Assembly: GCA_964385705.1 (NCBI GenBank)
Contig: CAYLQG010000019.1
Location: 1 to 18,816, forward strand
DNA length: 18,816 nucleotides
Origin: DATKGN01 sp964385705
Lineage (GTDB): Bacteria > Patescibacteriota > Microgenomatia > UBA10105 > UBA927
Direction of reading: 5' to 3'
Both the position numbers and the translations under genes were made by a program. Below, in pieces: positions 1 through 6,869 of the stretch. The notes under the pieces are model-generated. The model made no database searches, was not told the DNA's origin, and saw only the letters and a program-made list of their open reading frames with translations. Numbering within the stretch: position 1 is the stretch's first letter; each line of letters starts with the position of its first letter.

Positions 1-644
1 ATGCGGCTTTCCGGATAGAAATATGTATTATACCCTTTTTTCTTCGCACGCATAAATAAATCCACTTCCTCCATATACATGAATATTTTTTCGTCAAATA
101 ATAAACCGTCCATGAACAGTTTTTTTGAAGCCATAACACACGCGCCCGATACCCAATCGACTACACGTGTATCGTTTGGCGACCACCGTGTAAGACCAAT
201 GATATCCCCTTTCATAAATAGCGCGGCGAAAACAACGGGAAGCGTAAAAAACGGCCCGCATGACGTCTGAGGTGAAGAGTCTACGTTGAGAAGTTTCGGT
301 CCGACGAATGCATTCGGATGATCAGAGGTAAATGAAAACATTTTTTGAACTGCACCGGCGGGGACAACCGTATCCGAATTGAGGAGCAAAATATATTTTC
401 CTTTAGCAACACGGATTCCCTGATTATTGGCCCGTCCGAATCCCACATTCTCTTTATTCGGGATCACGACCACGCCGGGGTATTTGCGGACAAGCATTTC
501 GCGCGTTCCGTCTGTTGATACGTTATCAACAACAATAATCTCAGTATCAAATGATGATCCTTTTAAACTGCGTAAAAGTGAGCCCAGACAATCATCGAGT
601 AATTTCCTGGTATTGAAGCTAACGATGACAACGGATAGGTCCAT
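1..644 (-). CDS. GT2 family glycosyltransferase, rhamnosyltransferase-like (partial, 3' end outside window)
   Basis: Reading the minus strand from an ATG at 644 gives 214 codons that run off the left edge. The N-terminus has the GT-A fold pattern MDLSVVIVSFN, then DNVSTDGT at residues 40-47, NVGFGRANNQG at 66-76, an NSD in place of the classical DxD at 89-91, DWVSGACVM near 153-161, and EEVD at 182-185, the catalytic-base region. This order is typical of WbbL/RfbF-type GT2 enzymes that move a sugar from a nucleotide donor (often dTDP-rhamnose) onto a lipid-linked glycan in the cytoplasm. The donor and acceptor here are unknown. The gene starts 7 nt after the stop of the acyltransferase and so is the last gene of the unit visible in the window. 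No clear ribosome-binding site precedes it, which suggests translational coupling. The family call is secure; the rhamnosyl specificity is only a guess. Confidence 0.93.
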   Translation of the reverse strand, partial: MDLSVVIVSFNTRKLLDDCLGSLLRSLKGSSFDTEIIVVDNVSTDGTREMLVRKYPGVVVIPNKENVGFGRANNQGIRVAKGKYILLLNSDTVVPAGAVQKMFSFTSDHPNAFVGPKLLNVDSSPQTSCGPFFTLPVVFAALFMKGDIIGLTRWSPNDTRVVDWVSGACVMASKKLFMDGLLFDEKIFMYMEEVDLFMRAKKKGYNTYFYPESR

Positions 645-651
645 AAGAATT

Positions 652-1251
652 TTATTGAAACAACCGGGCAAACTTAAGCTGATACCGAAGATCGCGGGAA
701 CGATTTTTAATGAATTGGGCGGGCACCCCCCCGACAACGGCGTATGGTGCTACATCTTTTGTCACGACCGCTCCGCTTGCCACGACGGCACCTTTCCCGA
801 TCGTAACCCCCGGAAGTATCGTTACTCTCGTTCCGATCACAACATAGTCTTCAATAACGACGACTGCCGAAACCTCTTTAAAATCGGGATCGTCTATATC
901 GTGCTCCATAGTAAAAATACGTACCTCTCCGGCGATCGACACATTGTTACCGATTCTTAAAGATCGAACGGAGGGGGCAAAAAACTCATGAATATACCCG
1001 GCTGTTCGCGACTCCCCGGCTTTCCAAGTCCGTTTCATCCGCCCGTCTAAAAATGCATCGTTTCCGATAATGGTATTGTGGCCGATTGAAACACCGGACG
1101 GCTCATTAAACCGCGCGAGCCAATGGACGGAACTATTCTGGCCTATATGCATCCGAAAAACGTGCCGGTACAGAAATAGCCGAATTGTATGACTCGGGAT
1201 AAAACCCGTCATTGTCGCAAGATATACCCAAAAGTCGATTAGGATTCTCAT
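652..1251 (-). CDS. Left-handed beta-helix (hexapeptide-repeat) acyltransferase, WcaF/WbbJ/Maa-like
   Basis: A 199-residue protein. The ATG at 1251 overlaps the TGA of the upstream glycosyltransferase (ATGA at 1248-1251). A longer reading from 1311 would lie entirely inside that gene, so the short start is chosen. Hexapeptide-type repeats are visible at residues 53-70 (VSIGHNTIIGNDAFLDGR) and from about 98 to 165, with the family's conserved tail VVGGVPAQFI at 162-171. His117 in the TMEHDID segment matches the catalytic histidine of serine/sugar O- or N-acetyltransferases. The N-terminal 30 residues contain a hydrophobic stretch common in the polysaccharide members. Odd point: about 27 residues (71-97) separate the DGR strand from the next IGNN strand, where relatives usually have a short turn. 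The likely role is acetylation of a sugar in the glycan built by the neighbouring transferases. The substrate is not predictable. Confidence 0.9.
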   Translation of the reverse strand: MRILIDFWVYLATMTGFIPSHTIRLFLYRHVFRMHIGQNSSVHWLARFNEPSGVSIGHNTIIGNDAFLDGRMKRTWKAGESRTAGYIHEFFAPSVRSLRIGNNVSIAGEVRIFTMEHDIDDPDFKEVSAVVVIEDYVVIGTRVTILPGVTIGKGAVVASGAVVTKDVAPYAVVGGVPAQFIKNRSRDLRYQLKFARLFQ

Positions 1252-2396
1252 ATCTTTTTTGATCCCGCTTCTTTCAACACCTCGAGCGTCTGTTTTGCCG
1301 CTTTCTCCCACGTAAACAGCTTTACCTGGGCTAACCCCTTTTGAATTCTCATCCTGCCTTGTATCAAATTCCGCTGACGAACTGCTGAAAGGAGACCGCC
1401 GGCAATACTGTCCGTATCCTCCGGATTCACATATACTCCGGCAGAACCTGCTATTTCAGGCAGGCTGGAAACGTTACTTACGACTACCGGACACTTATAT
1501 GCCATCGCTTCAAGAACCGGTAAACCAAACCCTTCATACAGACTCGGAAGCGCGAAACATAGAGCATTCCCGTACAACTGAGGCAAGTCCCTATCGGGAA
1601 CCGTGTGAAGAAACCTCACTTTCCCATTTAATCCCAAACGGGCCGGAGCTTCAAGAATCTTGTCATACATCCATCCCTTTTTACCCACGATAACCAGCTG
1701 AATTTCGCCGAATTTCTGTTTATTTGCTGCCAAAAATTTGGCAAACGCTTCCATGAGCCGCATGTAATTTTTCCGCGGTTGAATCGTACCGACGGATAAA
1801 ATATAGTGTCGTCCTATCCCGTACGCCGAATATATATCCCGTTTCGTTTGATCGGTTGACCTCTTTGCCATAGAAAAACCGGGATAGGTCACAATGACCT
1901 TCTCCGCCGGTACTTTATATGCATTCATTATAGCATTTTTGCTGAATTCGCTTATCGTAAATATCCGCTCTACGTGCGCCACTGAGTAACGGGTCCACTC
2001 TGTCAATTGATACAAATCCCGTTTTCTGAACATTTCAGGATATTCAAGGTATGATGTGTCCATAATCGACATAACACGGGGAGTAGATATAAAGCGGGGA
2101 ACATAGTGAGTCGGAGAAAAAATCACATCTGCTTTGGGTGCGTCGGAAGAAAGAGCGAGAGGCAGACCAACGAATGTCCAAAAGTTCAAAGGGCCGCGTA
2201 CGACATATTTCCACCACTCAGATTGAGGAGGCATGTCATCACGGGGAATGGATGGCAAATATATTCGAAATAACAGTCCGTTACTCTTGTTTTGAACACT
2301 TATTTTATACATATGCATAAGAATATCGTATGCATATCGGCCAATCCCGACTTTATTTTTCACATTTGCCTCGTATCCGTCTATAGCGATAATCAT
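1248..2396 (-). CDS. GT4 family (GT-B fold) glycosyltransferase
   Basis: A 382-residue complete GT-B enzyme, cytoplasmic and probably membrane-associated. It uses a nucleotide sugar donor to extend a lipid-linked glycan. The N-domain starts MIIAIDGYEAN with the glycine-rich acceptor loop VGIGRYAYD at 16-24. The interdomain link is VTYPGF at 169-174. The C-domain begins YILSVGTIQPRKN at 198-210 and carries the nucleotide-sugar motif EGFGLPVLE (E288 to E296, the EX7E motif). The ATG at 2396 was chosen because the family N-terminus begins there; the frame stays open back to 2501, but those extra 35 codons overlap the upstream gene and look unlike a transferase. The nearest G-rich stretch (GGGGAG at 2412-2417) lies 15 nt upstream, rather far for a ribosome-binding site. 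The TGA overlaps the next gene's ATG. The nearest relatives by eye are mannosyl/rhamnosyl GT4 enzymes, but the donor is unknown. Confidence 0.93.
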   Translation of the reverse strand: MIIAIDGYEANVKNKVGIGRYAYDILMHMYKISVQNKSNGLLFRIYLPSIPRDDMPPQSEWWKYVVRGPLNFWTFVGLPLALSSDAPKADVIFSPTHYVPRFISTPRVMSIMDTSYLEYPEMFRKRDLYQLTEWTRYSVAHVERIFTISEFSKNAIMNAYKVPAEKVIVTYPGFSMAKRSTDQTKRDIYSAYGIGRHYILSVGTIQPRKNYMRLMEAFAKFLAANKQKFGEIQLVIVGKKGWMYDKILEAPARLGLNGKVRFLHTVPDRDLPQLYGNALCFALPSLYEGFGLPVLEAMAYKCPVVVSNVSSLPEIAGSAGVYVNPEDTDSIAGGLLSAVRQRNLIQGRMRIQKGLAQVKLFTWEKAAKQTLEVLKEAGSKKI

Positions 2397-2451
2397 AAGT
2401 TCTAAATGTATCTCCCCGCCCCAAAAATTATTGACAAACTCTAACTTCACC

Positions 2452-3036
2452 TTAACGGAAACCCGGATAAACAACCCGCAACTTTTCTTTACCGATTCCA
2501 AGTAAACTCATACAATCTTTCATTGTGGCCTCAGAGTCACAAAGAAACATATCACACTCTTTTTTGGCCCAATATAGACGTCTCTTCTGAGTTGCTACAA
2601 TGTTTGCGGCCGGCGCTAACACGGAAAAACGAAATCCAGTGGTTGCATGTGTTTCAGCAGGGAATTTGAGTACTACCAAATCATGTACGGTCGTCAGGCC
2701 ACGGGCATGAAGAAGCGGAGGTTGTGTCCAATCGCTGCTCCAAAACACATCAACATCTCCAATAAACCATTCAATAGGCACTATGTGAAGCGAATTCCAT
2801 AGAAAATCCAGGATTGTCGGTGGAATTGTGACTATCCGAAGGCTGACTTTTTTGTGATCACAGGAGATTGATTGGTAAAATGAGCGGAATTTGTCGCGTT
2901 GTCGAAGCGAAGCGCCGAACAACACATATTCATTAGTTTTATCGTCAGTCAACAGCTGACTGACTAAATTCCGTATGTAGTTACCTACTCCGGTCCCTTC
3001 ATACGCAATTTGGCTGATATCTATCCCAATCCGCAT
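2452..3036 (-). CDS. Half-length GT4 glycosyltransferase (N-terminal GT-B domain only)
   Basis: A 194-residue ORF that reads as the acceptor-binding half of a GT4 enzyme: MRIGIDISQIA at the start, the glycine-rich loop GTGVGNYIRNL at 14-24, FWSSDWTQPPLL and TTVHDLVVLKFP in the middle, and RVVYPGFR at the very end. It stops with TAA exactly where the linker to the C-domain would begin: the full-length neighbour has VTYPGF at the same point, followed by about 200 more residues. The donor-binding C-domain with the EX7E motif is absent in all frames of the 55-nt gap that follows. It could be a decayed gene left by a deletion, or a stand-alone half that works with a partner. The ATG at 3036 coincides with the +1 expected from a TATACT box at 3043-3048, so it may be expressed. 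Catalytic activity on its own is unlikely. Confidence 0.8.
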   Translation of the reverse strand: MRIGIDISQIAYEGTGVGNYIRNLVSQLLTDDKTNEYVLFGASLRQRDKFRSFYQSISCDHKKVSLRIVTIPPTILDFLWNSLHIVPIEWFIGDVDVFWSSDWTQPPLLHARGLTTVHDLVVLKFPAETHATTGFRFSVLAPAANIVATQKRRLYWAKKECDMFLCDSEATMKDCMSLLGIGKEKLRVVYPGFR

Positions 3037-3042
3037 GCCTTA

Positions 3043-3048
3043 AGTATA
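3043..3048 (-). promoter_or_regulatory. Candidate -10 box placing +1 at the start codon of the half-GT4 gene
   Basis: On the minus strand TATACT lies 6 nt before the ATG at 3036, so the expected start of transcription falls on the A of that ATG (a leaderless mRNA). The -35 region is weak: TTCTTT at 17-nt spacing; a better TTGACG sits only 13 nt away. The site lies in the 43-nt gap after galE, in which no terminator is seen. Confidence 0.4.
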
Positions 3049-3079
3049 GCGTATTTTGGAGCGTCAAAGAAACTTAGGG

Positions 3080-4057
3080 TCAATAACCGGTCGGATGTTT
3101 TCTGTACCAAGCCCATGCGGTCTCTACAATATCCCTCAGTTCAGTGTATTGAGGCTTCCAGCCAAGAATTCTCCGTGCTTTGGTATTATCCGCATAAATC
3201 GCGTCGGGATCTCCCCACCGACGATCTTTAAACTGGATATTCATTTTTTTTCCGGTTACTTTTTCAATGGTATTAAGAATTTCCATATTGGAATACCCTT
3301 TTCCGACACCCAAATTAACGGCAAGAGAACTATTGTTCTTCGCAATATATTGAGCGGCCCTCAAGTGAGCATCAGCAAGATCCAAAACATGAATATAGTC
3401 TCTTACACATGTTCCATCGGGCGTGTTGTAGTCTTTACCGAAAACAAAAAAGGGTTTTCCCAAAGCGGCGGCGCTTAGTGCAACCGGGATAATATGGGTC
3501 TCAACTGGATGAGCCTCTCCCAATTCACCGTTCTGGAGGGCCCCACACGCATTAAAATATCGCAATTTTGCGTGTTTTATTCCGTATATTTTTTCATACC
3601 ATTCAAGAATTTCTTCAAGGTTCCGCTTCGATGCCCCGTAGACCGAAGTCGGCCCAATTGGCGAATCTTCTGTAACTGGCAATTTTTTTGGAAAACCATA
3701 GACTGCGCAGGTAGATGAAAATATTATTGTCTTGCATCCATGCGTTCGCATAGCTTCGAGAAGGTTAATCCCCCCTTCGATATTATTATGAAAATATTCA
3801 TAGGGTTTTTGCATCGATTCGCCGGCTAAGGCAAGTGCGGCAAAATGGATTACTGCATCAAATTTCTCATTCTTAAAAACTGTATTAATATCCTGGGCTT
3901 TACACAGGTCACCCACGATGAGTTTTGACTCACCAATTGCTTCTTTATGTCCGTTCACCAGATTGTCAAAAATGACCGTCGTATGACCCTCTGATCGCAA
4001 ATACCAGTTGGTTATAGACCCAATATATCCGGCCCCGCCTGTAACTAAGAATTTCAT
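3080..4057 (-). CDS. galE: UDP-glucose 4-epimerase
   Basis: A 325-residue short-chain dehydrogenase/reductase of the extended type that interconverts UDP-glucose and UDP-galactose in the cytoplasm, supplying galactose to the glycan. Visible are the NAD-binding GGAGYIG at 7-13, the FDNLVNGH ribose-binding segment at 30-37, HFAALALAGES at 71-81, the catalytic SST at 114-116, the Y140-x-x-x-K144 pair, YFNACGA at 167-173, TPDGTCVRDYIHV at 212-224, and the GalE C-terminal signature RRWGDPDAIYAD. These identify GalE rather than a generic epimerase. The ATG at 4057 is chosen over an in-frame one at 4102: it starts the Rossmann strand directly, overlaps the TGA of the small upstream gene (ATGA), and is preceded by a perfect AAGGAGG. 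A small deviation: the usual GS-H-T after the glycine loop reads GSIT. It is the last of three coupled genes. Confidence 0.97.
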   Translation of the reverse strand: MKFLVTGGAGYIGSITNWYLRSEGHTTVIFDNLVNGHKEAIGESKLIVGDLCKAQDINTVFKNEKFDAVIHFAALALAGESMQKPYEYFHNNIEGGINLLEAMRTHGCKTIIFSSTCAVYGFPKKLPVTEDSPIGPTSVYGASKRNLEEILEWYEKIYGIKHAKLRYFNACGALQNGELGEAHPVETHIIPVALSAAALGKPFFVFGKDYNTPDGTCVRDYIHVLDLADAHLRAAQYIAKNNSSLAVNLGVGKGYSNMEILNTIEKVTGKKMNIQFKDRRWGDPDAIYADNTKARRILGWKPQYTELRDIVETAWAWYRKHPTGY

Positions 4058-4275
4058 GCCGTCCTCCTTCCCTGGAAAAATAACAGTATCATTGCCATAC
4101 ATAAGAACGCGACGCTATACCACACGAGTCTGTCAGCCGTAAAAAAAATCCATTTATAAAAAAGCGGGATCGCGATAAGAAGTCCTAATAATCCTACATA
4201 AATAAACAAGTGGGTTTTCCGCAAACACAAAAGAATAATCGCTATAACGACAAATCCCGCATCCTGAATCTTCAT
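4054..4275 (-). CDS. Small hydrophobic membrane protein (73 aa), unknown function
   Basis: A 73-residue protein with about three membrane segments (roughly residues 6-18, 23-42 and 48-67) and a basic end, GRRTA. It opens MKIQDAGF and has the motif FFTADRLVWYSVAF at 45-58. I do not recognise an experimentally studied family; similar short proteins seem familiar from glycan loci of candidate-phyla bacteria, but that is recall only. It looks real because its ATG overlaps the TGA of the UDP-glucuronate decarboxylase gene and its own TGA overlaps the ATG of galE, both as ATGA, so it is translationally coupled on both sides. It might be a membrane anchor or an accessory to a transferase. It has no cysteines or charged clusters that suggest catalysis, apart from an Asp-Arg pair at the start of the third segment. 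Confidence 0.75.
   Translation of the reverse strand: MKIQDAGFVVIAIILLCLRKTHLFIYVGLLGLLIAIPLFYKWIFFTADRLVWYSVAFLCMAMILLFFQGRRTA
4063..4069 (-). promoter_or_regulatory. Strong ribosome-binding site of galE
   Basis: AAGGAGG on the minus strand with a 5-nt spacer to the ATG at 4057, inside the end of the upstream small gene. It decides the galE start and shows that Shine-Dalgarno initiation is used in this genome. Confidence 0.85.
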
Positions 4276-5225
4276 ACTGTGCTTTGTCTATAATAGGCAA
4301 TTGTTTTGTACAAACCATCTTCTAACTTGACATCCGGTTCCCATCCGACAAGTTTTTTTGCTTTTGATATATCAGGACGACGCTGCGACGGATCGTCCTC
4401 AGGCAATTCCTTTTGAACGATGTCCGATGTTGCTTTGGTCATCACTTTAATTTTTTTCGCCAAATCAATAATCCGATATTCTTCGGGATTGCCAAGGTTT
4501 ATCACTTCACCTTTTGTTTTGTCAGAAAACATCACTGCCATGATGCCTGCCACCATATCGGAGACGTAACAAAACGAGCGGGTTTGTTTTCCGTCACCGT
4601 ATACCGTTAACGGCTTCTTTTCAAACGCCTGATTAATAAAATTGGAAATAACCCGTCCGTCGTTTTTCCGCATTTTTGGTCCGTACGTATTAAAAATCCG
4701 GACAATTCTTGCATCCACGGCGTGCTTGTGTGTGTAAAGCATTGTCATCATTTCTCCGAATCGCTTCGATTCATCGTAGCACGCTCGCACACCGTTGGGG
4801 TTAACGTTACCCCAATAGGTTTCTTTTTGGGGGTGCTCTTTTGGATCACCATATACCTCACTTGTGGAGGTGAATAGAAATTTTGCACGGTATGCTTTTG
4901 CGAACATAAGCATATTTTTTGTGCCCAATGAGTTCACTAATGCAGTTTCCTCACTGTATTTTTGATAGTCGGGTACCGATGCTGGTGATGCTAAATGAAA
5001 TACAAAATCTGCTCTCGGTAAAACGGGCATATCATCCGTAACATCATGGCGAATAAATGTAAAACCATTATTTGATTTCAGCTTTTCAATGTTTTGTTCT
5101 GATCCGGTCAGAAGATTATCGACACAAATAACCCGGTATCTTTTTGACAGAAGACTTTCACTCAGATTCGATCCGATAAACCCCGCTCCTCCCGTCACGA
5201 TGCACACCTTTTCACTCTCATTCAT
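4272..5225 (-). CDS. uxs: UDP-glucuronate decarboxylase (UDP-xylose synthase)
   Basis: A 317-residue extended short-chain dehydrogenase/reductase that decarboxylates UDP-glucuronate to UDP-xylose using bound NAD. Motifs in order: GGAGFIG at 12-18, VDNLLTGS at 35-42, HLASPASVPDY at 77-87, the catalytic TSTSEVYGDP at 119-128, then NPNGVRACYDESKR at 142-155 with the Y150/K154 pair. RIFNTYGPKM, TRSFCYVSDMV, and LPEDDPSQRRPD near 264-275 follow. The GVRACYDESKR and HLASPASP-type segments are the usual marks that set UDP-xylose synthases apart from dTDP-glucose 4,6-dehydratase. No UDP-glucose dehydrogenase is present in the window, so UDP-GlcA must come from elsewhere. It heads a coupled cassette with the small membrane protein and galE. 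A promoter candidate lies directly upstream, so the mRNA is probably leaderless. Confidence in the enzyme is high; a sister activity (for example a 4-keto intermediate) cannot be ruled out. Confidence 0.92.
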   Translation of the reverse strand: MNESEKVCIVTGGAGFIGSNLSESLLSKRYRVICVDNLLTGSEQNIEKLKSNNGFTFIRHDVTDDMPVLPRADFVFHLASPASVPDYQKYSEETALVNSLGTKNMLMFAKAYRAKFLFTSTSEVYGDPKEHPQKETYWGNVNPNGVRACYDESKRFGEMMTMLYTHKHAVDARIVRIFNTYGPKMRKNDGRVISNFINQAFEKKPLTVYGDGKQTRSFCYVSDMVAGIMAVMFSDKTKGEVINLGNPEEYRIIDLAKKIKVMTKATSDIVQKELPEDDPSQRRPDISKAKKLVGWEPDVKLEDGLYKTIAYYRQSTV

Positions 5226-5232
5226 ACCGTTA

Positions 5233-5261
5233 ATTGTACCACATATATAAATTTATCCTAA
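5233..5261 (-). promoter_or_regulatory. Candidate leaderless promoter of the uxs-galE cassette
   Basis: Minus strand: TTAGGA (5256-5261), 17-nt spacer, then an extended -10, TGG-TACAAT, with the hexamer at 5233-5238. The expected +1 is 5226, one base before the ATG at 5225. No Shine-Dalgarno sequence fits in such a leader. The site lies in the 75-nt gap 5226-5300 between the 522-residue membrane protein and uxs. No terminator with a U-run is seen in that gap. Confidence 0.55.
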
Positions 5262-5300
5262 CTGACGGGGTTATGTATAAATCACGGAAGTCAAGCGATT

Positions 5301-6869
5301 TTATAGCGCATTTGTTTGCAGCTCCTGAACAATTCGGGTCGTGATGTTATGAAATTCTAAATGGTTTTTATCATAAGAAAATGCGCGTATCGATGAACGA
5401 TCAAATACGCCCTTATGATATGCATTGGATAATTTATTAACATCAAAGTAATACCCAAACCCTTTTTGCCCTATTTTTTTATACCCCTCTTCAAACATTC
5501 CCCATAAAAAATATGTTCGCATATACGGTAAAAATGCGCTGTCATGCATCCCCTGCAGGGTAAGGAGCATCTGCCCGGGACCGGATTGAAAAGGAAAACC
5601 TGCCCCGTTTTCAATATAGTACACTACCGTCTTTGTGGAAGGCTTTGTAATTTTCCGCATCTCCGTTACAATCACTCTTCTCTTAACCTGAGTCGCAATA
5701 TAATCGCTATTAGGTTGATCCGACAGACCATAAACACAAATAAGAAGAGTAAGCATTAGGAGTGAAAACTTAAGAACGCTTGTATATTTCTTCTTCAGTA
5801 ACCAATTCAGATACCATGCAATTCCATTGCCGGTAATGAGAACCGGTAGATAATAGTGTCTTGATTCAAGACCATTGGAAAAAGATAAGAAATACGGCAG
5901 CATTGATAACACGAGGAGGGCCGGAAATAGTAAGACATTCATCGCTTTCTGTTTCCTGATCACTAATGTCACAAAATAACTGATATAAAAGAGACCTCCG
6001 ATTGCTAAGCTGATTGCTTTTAATAACCGGTCGTCGTTAATAAACGAAAAATACATGGCATATTGTCCGAATAGACTCTGAAGTGCACTCCGGAGTGTAT
6101 CGTGGGTCATAAAGATATTCGACATCCAAACGGGTATTAGTGCAACGTAGGACAGACTATCTGAAATACTTTTATGATGCTGCGTCACTTGTTCATTCAC
6201 TCCAAATGCCCAGGCGCATATATATACAATGAGCCATAAGACAAATGGTATAATGACCGGTTTATATGAAATTATTCTTTTACGTATCACAAAAATCGAC
6301 AATATAAAAATGACTATAAACCCTGTGATAATGTCCTCCTTGCCCAACAATGCAAAGAAGAACAATAAGGACGACACAGTATTATAAAATGGTACATTCT
6401 TTTTTCTGTTCCGTATCCAAATAATAGAAGCGGATAAAAAAAATATGACGGGTGGTCCCCCGATTACGGAGGCAGAATACCAGGTTACGACCTGAGATGA
6501 TACCGGATTTAATGCAAAAAATACTATGCCGAAGAAGGCGGGCAGTATTCGCACGGAAAATGTTCTTAACAATATATATGCCAGAACCAACACGGTAATA
6601 TGACTCAACACCGACACCAATCCATATCCCGTGGAATTTAATCCGAATTGATAATATTGCACATCAAACCATAGCTGAGCCACCGGAGTGAAATGGACGC
6701 CGGATATAATGTGAAAAATAATCGAAGGATCTTTTTTAACTAATAGCGCCTGACTTATTGAATACCACTCATCTTGTTGAAAATATGTTTGAGGAACCCA
6801 TTTATATACAAAGGAAGTAATAAACGCAAGAACGGCAATAGCAATTCCATCGCTCCAATACTTCTTCAT
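5301..6869 (-). CDS. Polytopic membrane glycosyltransferase-like protein (GT-C fold, PMT/TMTC-like)
   Basis: A 522-residue protein with about ten membrane helices. GT-C enzymes use polyprenyl-phosphate sugars on the outer face of the membrane and carry an acidic pair in the first outside loop; here this is QQDEWY at 31-36, right after helix 1. Other features match the PMT/TMTC branch by eye: HFTPVAQLWF at 59-68, then FFALNPVSSQVVTWYS at 117-132 (relatives have HPV..E.V.W), LLGKED at 174-179, and ESRHYYLPV at 335-343, which resembles the conserved ERY-L-P loop. The last 120 residues are mostly soluble. The gene starts with an ATGA overlap with the upstream gene and ends the long run of membrane genes. 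I infer sugar transfer to a lipid-linked glycan or a protein. The donor and acceptor cannot be told. Confidence 0.75.
   Translation of the reverse strand: MKKYWSDGIAIAVLAFITSFVYKWVPQTYFQQDEWYSISQALLVKKDPSIIFHIISGVHFTPVAQLWFDVQYYQFGLNSTGYGLVSVLSHITVLVLAYILLRTFSVRILPAFFGIVFFALNPVSSQVVTWYSASVIGGPPVIFFLSASIIWIRNRKKNVPFYNTVSSLLFFFALLGKEDIITGFIVIFILSIFVIRKRIISYKPVIIPFVLWLIVYICAWAFGVNEQVTQHHKSISDSLSYVALIPVWMSNIFMTHDTLRSALQSLFGQYAMYFSFINDDRLLKAISLAIGGLFYISYFVTLVIRKQKAMNVLLFPALLVLSMLPYFLSFSNGLESRHYYLPVLITGNGIAWYLNWLLKKKYTSVLKFSLLMLTLLICVYGLSDQPNSDYIATQVKRRVIVTEMRKITKPSTKTVVYYIENGAGFPFQSGPGQMLLTLQGMHDSAFLPYMRTYFLWGMFEEGYKKIGQKGFGYYFDVNKLSNAYHKGVFDRSSIRAFSYDKNHLEFHNITTRIVQELQTNAL

Noticed and set aside
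427..960. Plus-strand ORF of 177 codons
   Set aside because: It lies opposite the GT2 and acyltransferase genes, both of which have clear family motifs; its own translation is low-complexity, shows no domain and spans the junction of two real genes.
2397..2501. Frameshift joining the half GT4 gene to the following GT4 gene
   Set aside because: The following frame is open back to 2501, so a shift could fuse them, but the result would be N-domain, unrelated linker, N-domain, C-domain, which does not restore the missing donor domain of the first gene.
3056..3478. Plus-strand ORF of 140 codons opposite galE
   Set aside because: galE is certain on the other strand, and this frame shows no recognisable motif; it is an antisense shadow.
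4272..5225. dTDP-glucose 4,6-dehydratase (RmlB) as identity of the 317-residue dehydrogenase
   Set aside because: The HLASPASP-type and GVRACYDESKR segments fit UDP-glucuronate decarboxylase; the TDE catalytic triad wording of RmlB is absent, with TSE present instead.
5281..5306. Imperfect inverted repeat (AAATCAC / GCGATTT) between the 522-residue gene and uxs
   Set aside because: The stem carries a mismatch, the loop is about nine bases and no U-run follows; it also reaches into the upstream stop codon region, so a terminator call is not supported.
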